46,029 nucleotides of DNA from Acidimicrobiales bacterium (GTDB lineage Bacteria; Actinomycetota; Acidimicrobiia; Acidimicrobiales; SZUA-35). The notes beneath the pieces were generated by a model. That model did not search any database. It was not told where the DNA came from and was given only the letters and a program-made list of their open reading frames with translations. Shown here one piece after another: positions 22,540 to 30,836 of this stretch. Made by a program: the position numbers and the translations under genes. Numbering within the stretch: the first letter of the stretch is position 1; every line of letters begins with the position of its first letter. The stretch lies in NCBI GenBank assembly GCA_020630195.1, contig JAHDBV010000019.1, positions 18,568 through 64,596 of the forward strand, written 5' to 3'.

Positions 22540-24090
22540 TCAGTCGGCGGCGCGCACCCGCAGCCCCGCCTTGTCGACCTTCCCGATCGGGAGCATGGGG
22601 AGTTCGTCGAGCACCTCGATGCGCTTGGGCACCTTGTAGTTCGCGAGCCGCTCGGCCGCGAAGGCCCGGAGTTCGTCGACGGCGAGCCCCGACGTGCCCA
22701 TCACATAGGCGACCCCGACCTCCTGATAGGTCGGGTCGGGCACGCTCACGACGGCGGCCATCGCCACCTCCGGGTGCTCCTCCAGCGCCAGCTCGACCTC
22801 ACGGGGATACACGTTGTACCCGCCGCTCTTGTACATCTCGGAGAGACGCCCGACGATCTGGTAGTACCCATCGGGCCGGAGCACCCCGAGGTCGCCGGTC
22901 CGCAGCCAGCCGTCGGGCGGGATCGCCGCAGCGGTCGCCTCCGGGTTGCGCCAGTACCCGGCCATCAGGAAGTCGCCCCGGGTCTGGATCTCACCCGGCT
23001 CACCGACCTCCGCCACGCGGCCGTCGGGATGCCAGACCCGGATCTCCTGACGGTCGTCCGGCAGTCCGATCGTGGTGCAGAGCAGTTCGACGGAGTCGGT
23101 CAGTCCGGCGTAGGTGATGCCGCCGGTCATCTCGGTCATGCCGTACCCCATCGTGCAGAACGGCGCCCCGGTGGCCTCCTGCCACCGCACCAGCAGTTCG
23201 GCGGGCATGGCCGCCCCGCCCCACGCGATGAGCTCGATGGAGGACAGGTCGGTGGTCTCGAAGTCGGGGTGATCGGCGACCAGTTGCAGCATCGTCGGAA
23301 CCCCGCCGACGGTGTCGAGACGCTCTGCTTCGATGGTCTGGAGCATCCGGGCCGGATCGAACCGTTCGTGGAAGAACAGCGTGCCGCCGCCGGTCATGAC
23401 CCGACCGCTGATGTCGCCGATCGCGCCCACGTGGTTCACCGGGAGGTTGTTGATCATCCGGCGGTCGGCGAGGTGCTTGCGGTCGACGGCGATGGCGTTG
23501 CACAGGTTCGATCCGCGGTGGGTGATCAACGCGCCTTTGGGGCGGCCGGTGCTGCCCGAGGTGTAGACGAGGAAGGCCGGGTCCATGGTGTCGACGTCGG
23601 CCCGTCGGGCGGCGAGGTCGTCGGCCGAGACCGGCGCCGCTGCGCCACACCAGAGGTCGAGCTGGTCGTCGTCGAGGAGCACGGGGGCGGCGATGCCGGG
23701 GTGGTCGGCCCGGATCTCCTCGAGGCGGGGCAGCGCCGGTGCGCCGTCGACGACGGAGGCCGAGAAGAGCCACGACGGTTCGGCGTCGCCGACCACGTGG
23801 TCGAGCTCGGCCGGTGTGTACTTCGGATTGAGGCCGAGCCAGATCGCCCCGACGCTCGTCGTGGCGAGGAAGTGGATCCACCAGGCGGCGGAGGGGTTGC
23901 CGTAGTAGGCGACACGGTCGCCCCGGGCGATGCCGTGGCCCACCATCGCCGCGGCGAGCCGATCGACCCGACGCTTGGTGTCGGCGTAGGAGAGACGCAG
24001 CTCACCGTCGACGAGGAACTCGGTGGCGGGGCGACCCGACGCGTGACGGTCGAGGTGGTCGGAGATGAGCCGGAGCACGGGCGTGGTCAT
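22540..24090 (-). CDS. Acyl-CoA synthetase (class I adenylate-forming enzyme)
   Basis: This 516-residue enzyme has the ANL signatures: the phosphate-binding P-loop YTSGSTGRPKGALITH near residue 185, YGMTEMTGG (A5), TGDLGVLRPDGYYQIVGRLSEMYKSGGYNVYPREVE (A7-A8 hinge) and the C-terminal PIGKVDKAGL with the catalytic Lys. It activates a carboxylic acid to the acyl-CoA through an acyl-AMP. Chain length is not readable. Its ATG overlaps the stop of the MaoC-like gene by 4 bases (ATGA), so the hydratase-like protein and ligase are made together and probably act in one lipid degradation or modification path. Confidence 0.92.
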   Translation of the reverse strand: MTTPVLRLISDHLDRHASGRPATEFLVDGELRLSYADTKRRVDRLAAAMVGHGIARGDRVAYYGNPSAAWWIHFLATTSVGAIWLGLNPKYTPAELDHVVGDAEPSWLFSASVVDGAPALPRLEEIRADHPGIAAPVLLDDDQLDLWCGAAAPVSADDLAARRADVDTMDPAFLVYTSGSTGRPKGALITHRGSNLCNAIAVDRKHLADRRMINNLPVNHVGAIGDISGRVMTGGGTLFFHERFDPARMLQTIEAERLDTVGGVPTMLQLVADHPDFETTDLSSIELIAWGGAAMPAELLVRWQEATGAPFCTMGYGMTEMTGGITYAGLTDSVELLCTTIGLPDDRQEIRVWHPDGRVAEVGEPGEIQTRGDFLMAGYWRNPEATAAAIPPDGWLRTGDLGVLRPDGYYQIVGRLSEMYKSGGYNVYPREVELALEEHPEVAMAAVVSVPDPTYQEVGVAYVMGTSGLAVDELRAFAAERLANYKVPKRIEVLDELPMLPIGKVDKAGLRVRAAD

Positions 24091-24566
24091 GCGGCTTCCT
24101 CGGTGAGCTGCAGGAACGCCAGCCATTCGGCGACCACCGCGGGCCGCTCGGACGTGTCGCTCTCGATGGAGGCACCGAACGTCACGAGCGCCGCCGCCGG
24201 CCCGCGTGTCTCGAGGCCGGCCACGGTGAATCGACCACGGATCCGACTGCCGGTCGGCACGGGGGTGATGATCCGGACCCGGTCGAAGCCGTAGTTCAGA
24301 CGGAACGCGACGTCCGGCGCCGGTATCCGCAGCGACTTCGCGAAACCGGTGAAGTGGGAGAGCATCAGGAAGCCCTGGAGGATCGTTCCGCCGAACGGCG
24401 CGACGGCGGCCGCCTCGGCGGGGTCGGTGTGGATCGGACCGTCGTCACCCGTGAGCCGAGCGAAGGCGTCCACCGTCTCCTGGTCGATGGTCTTCCAGTC
24501 GCTCACCCCGACCTCGGAGCCGATGAGGTCCCGGAGCTCGTGGAGTCGTTCCAACACGTCGGTCAT
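24087..24566 (-). CDS. MaoC-like hot-dog fold dehydratase
   Basis: This 159-residue protein begins MTDVLERLHELRDLIGSEVGVSDWKTIDQETVDAFARLTGDDGPIHTDP. This contains the MaoC/NodN hydratase signature with Asp and His (D-x4-H) around GDDGPIHTDPA, followed by GGTILQGFLMLSHF on the hot-dog helix. R-specific enoyl-CoA hydration or a related acyl-CoA dehydration is expected. It leads the operon with the acyl-CoA synthetase. The start is divergent to an enoyl-CoA hydratase gene with 98 bases between them, a likely shared control region. Confidence 0.88.
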   Translation of the reverse strand: MTDVLERLHELRDLIGSEVGVSDWKTIDQETVDAFARLTGDDGPIHTDPAEAAAVAPFGGTILQGFLMLSHFTGFAKSLRIPAPDVAFRLNYGFDRVRIITPVPTGSRIRGRFTVAGLETRGPAAALVTFGASIESDTSERPAVVAEWLAFLQLTEEAA

Positions 24567-24631
24567 GGGCGGAGCTTGGCAGATCCGCCGAACGGCGGCG
24601 ATCGCAGCTGTCTCCGGCGAGCGGGCGGGTC

Positions 24632-24637
24632 TAGGTT
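24632..24637 (+). promoter_or_regulatory. -10 hexamer TAGGTT before the enoyl-CoA hydratase gene
   Basis: TAGGTT lies 27 bases before ATG 24665. Between them is an AGGGGGA ribosome-binding site, so this transcript probably has a short leader, unlike the leaderless genes. Confidence 0.45.
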
Positions 24638-24664
24638 GTCGCCGCCGAACGACAGGGGGATCCG

Positions 24665-25519
24665 ATGGCGGCGACACACGACGGGCTGCGGCTCGACCGG
24701 CACGACTCGACCGTGGTGATCACGCTCGACAACCCGGAGGCACTCAACGCCGTGACGCCGACCATGGTGGACGGTCTCGGTGATCTGCTCCGCGACGCCG
24801 CCACCGACCGGTCGTGCCGAGCGGTCGTGCTCACCGGTGCCGGGGAGCGGGCGTTCTGTGCGGGTATCGACGTGAAAGGGGTCGCTGCGCGTGATGCCGC
24901 CGCCGGCACCGACGGTGAGGCCCTCGACCCGGTGCTCGCCGGCTTCGAGAACCTCCACCACCACCTGTCGTCGATGATCCGCACCGTGCACCAGCTGCCG
25001 ATCCCCGTCATCGCCGCCGTCAACGGTCATGCGATCGGCGCCGGCTTCGCGCTGGCCGCCGCCGCCGACCTCCGGATCATCGGGACCGGCGCCCGCTTCA
25101 CCGACGGGTTCGTGAGCCGGGGGATCTCCGGTTGTGAGCTCGGCCTGTCCTACTTCCTCCCGCGCCTCGTCGGTGCGGCCAACGCGTTCGACTGGATGCT
25201 CACCGGTCGCCGTGTCGGCGCCGACGAAGCCGCGGCTGCCGGGTTCGCACCCACGCCGGTCGCCCCCGACGCCGTCCTCGCCGCCGCGCTGGAGCGGGCC
25301 GCCGCCATCGGCGCACTGGCTCCCGCCGCGGTCTCCATGACGAAGGAGGTGATGTGGGCCAACCTGCATGCGGCCTCCCTCGACCACGCCCTGTCGATGG
25401 AAGCCCGCACCCAGGCGCTGGTCCGCACCTCAGCGGATGCCGCCGAGGCTCGCCGCTCGTTCCTCGAGAAGCGGGATCCCGACTTCGCCAACCCGACCAC
25501 ACCCCGGAGGGTCCGCTGA
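24665..25519 (+). CDS. Enoyl-CoA hydratase/isomerase family protein
   Basis: This 284-residue crotonase has VVITLDNPEALNAVTPTM near the start, GAGERAFCAGIDVKG (oxyanion hole 1, about 58-72) and NGHAIGAGFALAAAADLRI (oxyanion hole 2, about 119-137). In the usual catalytic glutamate region it reads SRGISGCELGLSYFLPRLVG, where one glutamate (CELG) is retained. Acyl-CoA hydration, isomerisation or hydrolysis are all possible. The stop overlaps the ATG of an acyl-CoA dehydrogenase by one base, so they form a beta-oxidation-type pair. Confidence 0.9.
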   Translation: MAATHDGLRLDRHDSTVVITLDNPEALNAVTPTMVDGLGDLLRDAATDRSCRAVVLTGAGERAFCAGIDVKGVAARDAAAGTDGEALDPVLAGFENLHHHLSSMIRTVHQLPIPVIAAVNGHAIGAGFALAAAADLRIIGTGARFTDGFVSRGISGCELGLSYFLPRLVGAANAFDWMLTGRRVGADEAAAAGFAPTPVAPDAVLAAALERAAAIGALAPAAVSMTKEVMWANLHAASLDHALSMEARTQALVRTSADAAEARRSFLEKRDPDFANPTTPRRVR

Positions 25520-26712
25520 TGACCACACCCGACGAACTCCGCACCGAGATCGAGACGTTCTTCGCCGACGTCCTGCCCGACGCGCTCGACGGCGTCACCG
25601 GGTCGGTCGCCCGGGCCAAGGCCTGGCGTTCCGCCCTCTTCGATGCCGGCCTCGCTGGTCTCGACTACCCGGTCGAGTTGGGTGGGCGCGGGCTCGACCG
25701 CGAGCACATGGCGGTCTGGCGGGAGACGACCCGGGGCCGCATTCCGCGGGAGGACACGATCTTCGGGCTCGGTGTCGGCATGGCCGTGCCGACCATCCGC
25801 GACCACGGCACCGAGGCGCTCGCCGAGCGGTTCGTCCGTCCCGGACTCCGGGGCGAGGAGATCTGGTGTCAGATGTACTCCGAGCCCGGCGCCGGTTCCG
25901 ACCTCGCCGGGCTCACCACCCGTGCGATCCGTGACGGTGACGAGTGGATCGTGACCGGCCAGAAGGTGTGGACGTCGAACGCCCACCACGCCGATCTCGC
26001 CGTGCTGCTCGCCCGCACCGACTGGGACGCACCGAAACACGCCGGCATCTCGATGTTCGTCCTGCCGATGGACCAGCCCGGTGTCGACGTGCGACCGCTC
26101 GTGATGATGACCGGGGAGGCGGAGTTCAACGAGATCTTCCTCGACGAAGCCCGGATCCCGGCCGACTGGGTGATCGGCGAGGTCAACGGCGGCTGGTCGA
26201 TGGCCGTGGCGCTCCTCGCCCACGAGCGGCGACAGACGGGCGTCAACTCGATGCAGGGCGACACGTCGTCCCGCAGCCGTGCCGGCCGCGCGCCGATGCC
26301 GTTCGGCTTCGTGCGGGATCAGGCCGAGCGCCACGGTCGCCTCGATGATCCCGTGATCCGCCAGGACCTCGCCCGTCTGCACAGCGGTGAGCGCATCGTC
26401 AGCTGGCTCGGTGCTCGGGGTGCGCATCCGTCACTCGGCAAGTTGTGGCGGACCCGTCAGGGTCGGCTCGCCGCCGAGGTGGCCATGGCCGTCACGTTCT
26501 CCCAGTCGCTGGCGTGGTCGGTCGACCCGGACGACGAGGGTTCACTCGACGACGATCACGTCGCCTTCCAGTTCCTGAACGGGCGGGGCATGAGTCTCGG
26601 TGGGGGCACCGACGAGATCCAGCGGAACACACTCGGTGAGCGGGTGTTGGGCCTGCCCCGGGAGCCGGGGCCCGGCCGCAACACGCCGTTCAACGAGTTG
26701 CCGAGGAACTGA
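25519..26712 (+). CDS. Acyl-CoA dehydrogenase family protein
   Basis: This 397-residue flavoprotein has the acyl-CoA dehydrogenase layout. The helical N-terminal domain contains GLAGLDYPVELGGRGL. The middle FAD-contacting strand region has QMYSEPGAGSDLAGLTTRA and VTGQKVWTSNAHHADLAVLLART. The C-terminal helices end with LGGGTDEIQRNTLGERVLGLPREP. The position of the catalytic base is not obvious, as in many actinobacterial FadE proteins that work as heterodimers, yet no partner FadE is adjacent. A GGAGGG ribosome-binding site lies at the end of the preceding gene. Confidence 0.92.
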   Translation: MTTPDELRTEIETFFADVLPDALDGVTGSVARAKAWRSALFDAGLAGLDYPVELGGRGLDREHMAVWRETTRGRIPREDTIFGLGVGMAVPTIRDHGTEALAERFVRPGLRGEEIWCQMYSEPGAGSDLAGLTTRAIRDGDEWIVTGQKVWTSNAHHADLAVLLARTDWDAPKHAGISMFVLPMDQPGVDVRPLVMMTGEAEFNEIFLDEARIPADWVIGEVNGGWSMAVALLAHERRQTGVNSMQGDTSSRSRAGRAPMPFGFVRDQAERHGRLDDPVIRQDLARLHSGERIVSWLGARGAHPSLGKLWRTRQGRLAAEVAMAVTFSQSLAWSVDPDDEGSLDDDHVAFQFLNGRGMSLGGGTDEIQRNTLGERVLGLPREPGPGRNTPFNELPRN

Positions 26713-26718
26713 GAGCGC

Positions 26719-27765
26719 TCAGCCGCCCGACGCCGCCGCCGGGCAGGTGGCGTAGACGTCCCAGAGGGTGTTGGTGACCGCGACCGTGTCGCCGTCGCCG
26801 ACACCGTCGATCGACTGGCCGCACTCCCCGTTGAACGCGGGTGCCCAGCGGCCGGCTTCGTCGTTGTCGAACAGCTCGGCGACCGAGCACGTGGTGTTGG
26901 CGGGCTGGAGTTCGACCGTCTCCGACTCGCCGGCGGCGAGGCTCACGATCCGCTCGGTGCCGTTCGAGCAGGCGACCGCGAAGCGGAAGGTCGGGATCGT
27001 CGCACCCTCGCCGGCGTCGACCGTCTTCGAGATGGTGAAGGTCCCCGGCGGCGGCGTGTAGCAGTAGGTCGCCCGCACGCTCGCCGTGAGGTTGGTCGTG
27101 TGGTCGAGCGAGGCCTGTGGGCCAGTCTGATAGGCGACCGTGCCTGCAGCGGAGAGCTGCCAGTCGATCGTCCCGCCGACGAACGGAGCCGCAACGGCCT
27201 GCGTGTCGAAAACAGCCGATCCCGTGCCGAAGCTGTTGGTGAACTCGAAGGGGGCGCTGACGTCGAACGCGACTGGGCCGAGGTTCAAGCCGAGATCAGC
27301 CTGTTCGGCGACCGAGATGTTTGCATGACCCAGGGTGTTCTCGAGACTTGCGGTGACGCTCGCGAAGACCTCAAGCGTCGCCGAACCGCTTGGATCCGTG
27401 TTGGTAAAGGTACCGGAGCCCCTCACGCCGATCGTCGTATCGAATCGGGCGGACTGAAGCGTGCCGAGCGAGCTATCGAAACCCTCGACCGAGAGCGTTG
27501 CCTCGCTGCCGAAGAACTTGAGCGCGTCGGCGTAGGTGTCGGTCTCAGCGGAGAACAACTGGCCGCTGGGGCAGACCGGCGCTTCGACCCGGGGCGCCAC
27601 GGCCCGCAGTGTCGTCGACAACACCTGCGGCTCGGCCGCCGGGGCCGGCTCGGCGTCGACGAGCTCGACCGACGCACTCACGGCGCTCACGCCCACCGTG
27701 ACGACGAGTGTCGCGATCACGACACCGGTCATCCATCGAACCAGTCCAGAACCGTTGCGCTTCAT
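26719..27765 (-). CDS. Secreted choice-of-anchor E-like surface protein with DUF5979-like C-terminal domain
   Basis: This 348-residue protein has a signal peptide (KRNGSGLVRWMTGVVIATLVVTVGVSAVSA). The central part resembles choice-of-anchor E domains (SVEGFDSSLGTLQSARFDTTIGVRGSG) with long Thr/Ala/Ser-rich strands. The C-terminal part (GTFTISKTVDAGEGATIPTFRFAVACSNG) looks like the DUF5979/prealbumin-like Ig-fold module with paired cysteines. No LPxTG sorting signal or C-terminal helix is visible, so it is probably secreted or loosely held. The start ATG 27765 has a strong AGGAGG ribosome-binding site. The domain names are from visual resemblance. Confidence 0.72.
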   Translation of the reverse strand: MKRNGSGLVRWMTGVVIATLVVTVGVSAVSASVELVDAEPAPAAEPQVLSTTLRAVAPRVEAPVCPSGQLFSAETDTYADALKFFGSEATLSVEGFDSSLGTLQSARFDTTIGVRGSGTFTNTDPSGSATLEVFASVTASLENTLGHANISVAEQADLGLNLGPVAFDVSAPFEFTNSFGTGSAVFDTQAVAAPFVGGTIDWQLSAAGTVAYQTGPQASLDHTTNLTASVRATYCYTPPPGTFTISKTVDAGEGATIPTFRFAVACSNGTERIVSLAAGESETVELQPANTTCSVAELFDNDEAGRWAPAFNGECGQSIDGVGDGDTVAVTNTLWDVYATCPAAASGG

Positions 27766-27786
27766 CAGAGCCTCCTGACAACGACC

Positions 27787-27830
27787 GTGGCCCCACCCCG
27801 TCCGCAAGTGCGCAACGTAGGCGGGGCCAC
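27787..27830 (-). promoter_or_regulatory. Long-range inverted repeat in the leader of the surface-protein gene
   Basis: GTGGCCCC (27787-27794) and GGGGCCAC (27823-27830) are perfect complements 28 bases apart, 22 to 65 bases upstream of ATG 27765. They may form a leader hairpin or an operator. Confidence 0.35.
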
Positions 27831-27843
27831 ACCCAGAGTGGTT

Positions 27844-27864
27844 GATCCCCCGGCAATGGGGGTC
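27844..27864 (-). terminator. Hairpin after the repeat-protein gene
   Basis: CCCCC (27847-27851) pairs with GGGGG (27858-27862) around GGCAAT, with GA/TC flanks and one bulged T. It lies about 24 bases past the stop of the minus-strand repeat gene and upstream of the next minus-strand gene. No U-run follows. Confidence 0.4.
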
Positions 27865-27887
27865 GCGGTGAGGCTCGGTCGGTCGGC

Positions 27888-29291
27888 TCAGGCTTCCTCG
27901 TCGACGCCCTCCACCTGTTCGAACCAGGCATTCGTCTTGATCGTGTTGCCGTCGATCCAGGCCTTGAACCAGTACTGGTGCTCGCCGTTCGTGAAGTAGC
28001 CCTTCACCTGGTCGCCGCCGTCGGAGACCATGACCCGGTCGAAGCCGTCCATGACCGACGTCACGGCATATGACAGCGTCCATTCGTCCCGCTCGACGAC
28101 GATCTGGCCGACTTCGGCGTCGATCTCGGCTCGGGTCTGGACCTCGACCTCGGGCTCGACCTGTTCGTGCCAGGCACGGGTCTTGATCGTGTTGCCGTCG
28201 ATCCAGGCCTTGAACCAGTACTGGTGCTCGCCGTTCGTGAAGTAGCCCTTCACCTGGTCGCCGCCGTCGGAGACCATGACCCGGTCGAAGCCGTCCATGA
28301 CCGACGTCACGGCATATGACAGCGTCCATTCGTCCCGCTCGACGACGATCTGGCCGACTTCGGCGTCGATCTCGGCTCGGGTCTGGATGTCGGTGGGTTC
28401 GTCCTTCTCGGACGGCTCGTCCTTGTCGTGGTCCTCGTTCTGCTTCTCCTCGGCCTTCTCGAACCACGAGCGGGTCTTGATCTCCTCGCCCTCGATCCAG
28501 GCCTTGAACCAGTAGGTGCCGGTGTCGTTCTGCAGGTAGCCCTTCACGTACTCGGCCCCGTTGGCCCAGGTGTGGTGGGTGAAGCCGGCGTCGAGCCGGG
28601 TGAGCGAGTAGGTGAGGACGTCGCCGTCGCGCTCGATGACGACATCGCCGACCTCGGCGTCGATCTCGGCCCGGGTCTGGACCTCGGCTGGTTCGTCGGA
28701 GTCGAGGTGGTCGGTGTCCTTCTTCTCGTCGGCCTCGTCGACGTCCTTCTCGTCGATGTCCTCGTCGGACGACTCGTCGTCCTTCGACTCGCCGCCGGCC
28801 TCGAGCTTCTCGGCCTCGTCGATGGCCACCGGCTCGAGCGCCGGCTTCGGCGCCACGGGCTCCGGATCCCCGACCTCGATGGCGAGCTCGTCGTCGACCC
28901 CCGTCGTGGCGATGTGGGCGGTGATCTGCTCGTCGTCGTCGGCCAGCGTCACCCGCATCGCGCCGTCGGCCTCCATGGCCAACTCGGTGACCGACCAACC
29001 CTCGGCCACCTGCACCTCGCCGAGCACGAGCACCCCGTCGGTCTCCAGGATCTCGACGGTGCCGAGCTCGCCGAGGTCGACCACGTGGCGCACGGTCTCG
29101 TCGGCGTCGTCCATGGCGAGCGATGCCGGGGCGTCGGCACTGCGGACCTCCACCTCTCCGCCCGAGCCGGTGGCCATCCAGAGACCGGCGACGGCCAACG
29201 GGACGGCCACGGCGCCCGCGAGTCCGGCCTGGAAGCCGAACCGGCCGAGCCCACCGGTGCGGGGTGTTGACGACGACGGGGTGATGGACAC
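27888..29291 (-). CDS. Membrane protein with acidic linkers and three tandem extracellular repeats
   Basis: This 467-residue protein is not recognised. It has one hydrophobic segment at about 20-41, a first extracytoplasmic part (45-140) of short strands, an acidic Asp/Glu/Lys linker (160-202), and three repeats at about 203-279, 302-378 and 384-460. Each repeat starts QTRAEIDAEVG, continues with a strand pair (VVERDEWTLSYAVTSV) and ends YWFKAWI-[ED]G-x2-IKT. Repeats 2 and 3 are nearly identical at both protein and DNA level. The start GTG 29291 follows a GAGG site; an ATG at 29354 is an alternative. A surface adhesin or sensor is possible but unproven. Confidence 0.75.
   Translation of the reverse strand: MSITPSSSTPRTGGLGRFGFQAGLAGAVAVPLAVAGLWMATGSGGEVEVRSADAPASLAMDDADETVRHVVDLGELGTVEILETDGVLVLGEVQVAEGWSVTELAMEADGAMRVTLADDDEQITAHIATTGVDDELAIEVGDPEPVAPKPALEPVAIDEAEKLEAGGESKDDESSDEDIDEKDVDEADEKKDTDHLDSDEPAEVQTRAEIDAEVGDVVIERDGDVLTYSLTRLDAGFTHHTWANGAEYVKGYLQNDTGTYWFKAWIEGEEIKTRSWFEKAEEKQNEDHDKDEPSEKDEPTDIQTRAEIDAEVGQIVVERDEWTLSYAVTSVMDGFDRVMVSDGGDQVKGYFTNGEHQYWFKAWIDGNTIKTRAWHEQVEPEVEVQTRAEIDAEVGQIVVERDEWTLSYAVTSVMDGFDRVMVSDGGDQVKGYFTNGEHQYWFKAWIDGNTIKTNAWFEQVEGVDEEA
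27934..28141 (-). repeat. 208-bp perfect direct repeat, copy 1
   Basis: Bases 27934-28141 are identical to 28180-28387, an offset of 246 bp or exactly 82 codons, inside the coding region of the repeat protein. Even third codon positions agree, so the duplication or gene conversion is recent. Confidence 0.92.
28180..28387 (-). repeat. 208-bp perfect direct repeat, copy 2
   Basis: This is the partner of 27934-28141. The 38 bases between the copies are related but not identical and encode the junction with the RAWHEQVEPEVE segment. Confidence 0.92.
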
Positions 29292-29317
29292 GGCGACCTC
29301 GGAGTGTCGGGGGTGGG

Positions 29318-29435
29318 ACCACCCCGTTCGGGGTGGTGGGACGAGGGAGTGCATCGGCGCGATGGGTCCCCCGGCCTGAAGCCGGTGGCCGAGGTCGGGC
29401 CCTCCGGCCTTCGAGTCGTGGGCCGAACGGCCCAC
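29318..29435. other. Cluster of three GC hairpins in the longest intergenic gap
   Basis: The gap 29292-29495 holds three perfect inverted repeats: ACCACCCC-GTTC-GGGGTGGT at 29318-29337, CCGGC-CTGAA-GCCGG at 29371-29385, and GTGGGCCG-AA-CGGCCCAC at 29418-29435. It lies between divergent genes, so it can be a leader of the repeat-protein gene, a small RNA or a set of operators. I do not recognise a named riboswitch class. Confidence 0.45.
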
Positions 29436-29483
29436 TCGATCCGTCGGGCGTCGCGCTTCACGGATTCTTCAGAGACTCCGTCG

Positions 29484-29489
29484 TACAAC
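29484..29489 (+). promoter_or_regulatory. -10 hexamer TACAAC before the DUF1800 gene
   Basis: TACAAC ends 6 bases before the ATG at 29496, consistent with a leaderless start of the DUF1800-DUF1501 operon. Confidence 0.4.
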
Positions 29490-29495
29490 GACGCC

Positions 29496-30836
29496 ATGCC
29501 CATCGAGCCCACCCTCCGCAACGCCGCCCACCTGCTGCGCCGTGCCGGTTGGGGTGGCACGCTCGAGGAGATCCGGGCCGCCGCCGACCGTGGCATCGAC
29601 GCCACCGTCGAGGCGCTGCTCGATCCCGCCGATGCGCCGCTGCTCGTCGAACCCGCACGCTCGCCGGGGGTCTCGCCCTACGACCTGGAGACCTTGCAGC
29701 TCTGGTTCGTCCGTCACGCCGCGACCTCGCCGACTCCGCTGCTCGAGCGGCTGTGCTGGTTCTGGCACGGCCACTTCGCGACCTCCATCGAGAAGGTCGA
29801 GCTCGGCGATCTCATGTTCCGCCAGCTCGCCACGCTTCGGGCCAACGGCGCGGGCCGGTTCGACGATCTCCTGCTGTCGGTCGTGCACGACCCGGCGATG
29901 AACACCTACCTCGACCTCGGCCGGTCCGTCGTCGGCCAGCCGAACGAGAACTTCGCCCGTGAACTCATGGAGCTGTTCACCCTCGGCGTCGGCAACGGGT
30001 ACACCCAGGCCGACGTGGTCGAGGTCGGTCGGGCGTTCACCGGCTACCTGCTCGACTGGGACGCCGAACTGGATCGCCCCACCGGCACCCGCCTCGTCCC
30101 GGCCCTGCACGACCACGGGGAGAAGCGAATCCTCGGGCGGGTCGGCCCGTTGGACGGTCACGACGTGGTCGAGCTGCTCGCCGCCCGACCGGAATGTCAT
30201 CGATTCATCGCCCGCCGGTTCTGGCTCCGTCATGCGGGCACCGATCCCGTCGAGGCCGTCCTCGACGACCTCGCTGCGGCCTTCGCCGACCGGTTGGTCA
30301 TCGCCGACCTGGCCCGGGCCACGTTCACCCACCCGGCCTTCTACGCCGACGATGTGCACCAGGCGCTCGTCGCCCAGCCGGTGGAGGTGGTCGTGCGCAC
30401 TGTCCGCGGGTTCGAGCTGCCGCTCCCCGATCCGGCGGCCGGATCGATCTGGGAGCTCGACGACGAGGTCGTCTCGTTCGGGCCGATCGAGTGGCTCGAG
30501 ACGCTGGGCCAACGCATCGGGTTGCCCCCGAACGTGGGCGGGTGGCCGCACAACGGACCGTGGCTCGACACCAACCGGGCGGCCGGTCGGCTGCTCGCCG
30601 GCACGTCGATCGGCGACGCCATCATCGATCACAGCCCGCACGCCGAGGCACTCCTCGACCTCGTCGGTCGGCCGGCCGCGATCACCGAGGCCCTGATGGT
30701 CCGTTTCGGGGTCGTCGAGTGGTCGCTCGCCACCGAGGAGGCGATCGGCGCGGCCCTGCGCACCGGCGAACCCGACCTCGATCTGCGAGCGGCGATCGCC
30801 CTCGCCTTCACGTCACCGGAGGTGACCCTGTCATGA
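29496..30836 (+). CDS. DUF1800 family protein
   Basis: This 446-residue protein has the DUF1800 pattern: NAAHLLRRAGWGGTLEEI at the start, RLCWFWHGHFATSIEKVE with the conserved F-W-H-x-H-F, and QPNENFARELMELFTLGVGNGYTQADVVEVGRAFTGY, which is the most characteristic block (N-x-N-F-A-R-E-L-M-E-L-F-T-L-G). The C-terminal half contains PPNVGGWPHNGPWLDT. The family occurs next to DUF1501 genes in many bacteria and has no established biochemical function; involvement in extracellular or heterotrophic polymer use has been suggested. It overlaps the DUF1501 gene by 4 bases. Confidence 0.92.
   Translation: MPIEPTLRNAAHLLRRAGWGGTLEEIRAAADRGIDATVEALLDPADAPLLVEPARSPGVSPYDLETLQLWFVRHAATSPTPLLERLCWFWHGHFATSIEKVELGDLMFRQLATLRANGAGRFDDLLLSVVHDPAMNTYLDLGRSVVGQPNENFARELMELFTLGVGNGYTQADVVEVGRAFTGYLLDWDAELDRPTGTRLVPALHDHGEKRILGRVGPLDGHDVVELLAARPECHRFIARRFWLRHAGTDPVEAVLDDLAAAFADRLVIADLARATFTHPAFYADDVHQALVAQPVEVVVRTVRGFELPLPDPAAGSIWELDDEVVSFGPIEWLETLGQRIGLPPNVGGWPHNGPWLDTNRAAGRLLAGTSIGDAIIDHSPHAEALLDLVGRPAAITEALMVRFGVVEWSLATEEAIGAALRTGEPDLDLRAAIALAFTSPEVTLS

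Noticed and set aside
27934..28387. CRISPR or mobile-element repeat
   Set aside because: The two copies are in frame within one coding region at an offset of 82 codons and encode protein repeats; there are no spacers, terminal inverted repeats or transposase.
26719..29322. A single 867-residue minus-strand protein fusing the surface protein with sequence antiparallel to the repeat gene
   Set aside because: Its first 520 or so residues are an out-of-frame Arg-rich shadow of the repeat gene; the real gene starts at 27765 with an AGGAGG site and a signal peptide.
29292..29495. Cyclic di-GMP riboswitch upstream of surface genes
   Set aside because: The position is suggestive, but the conserved GEMM core and GNRA loop are not present; only generic hairpins are seen.
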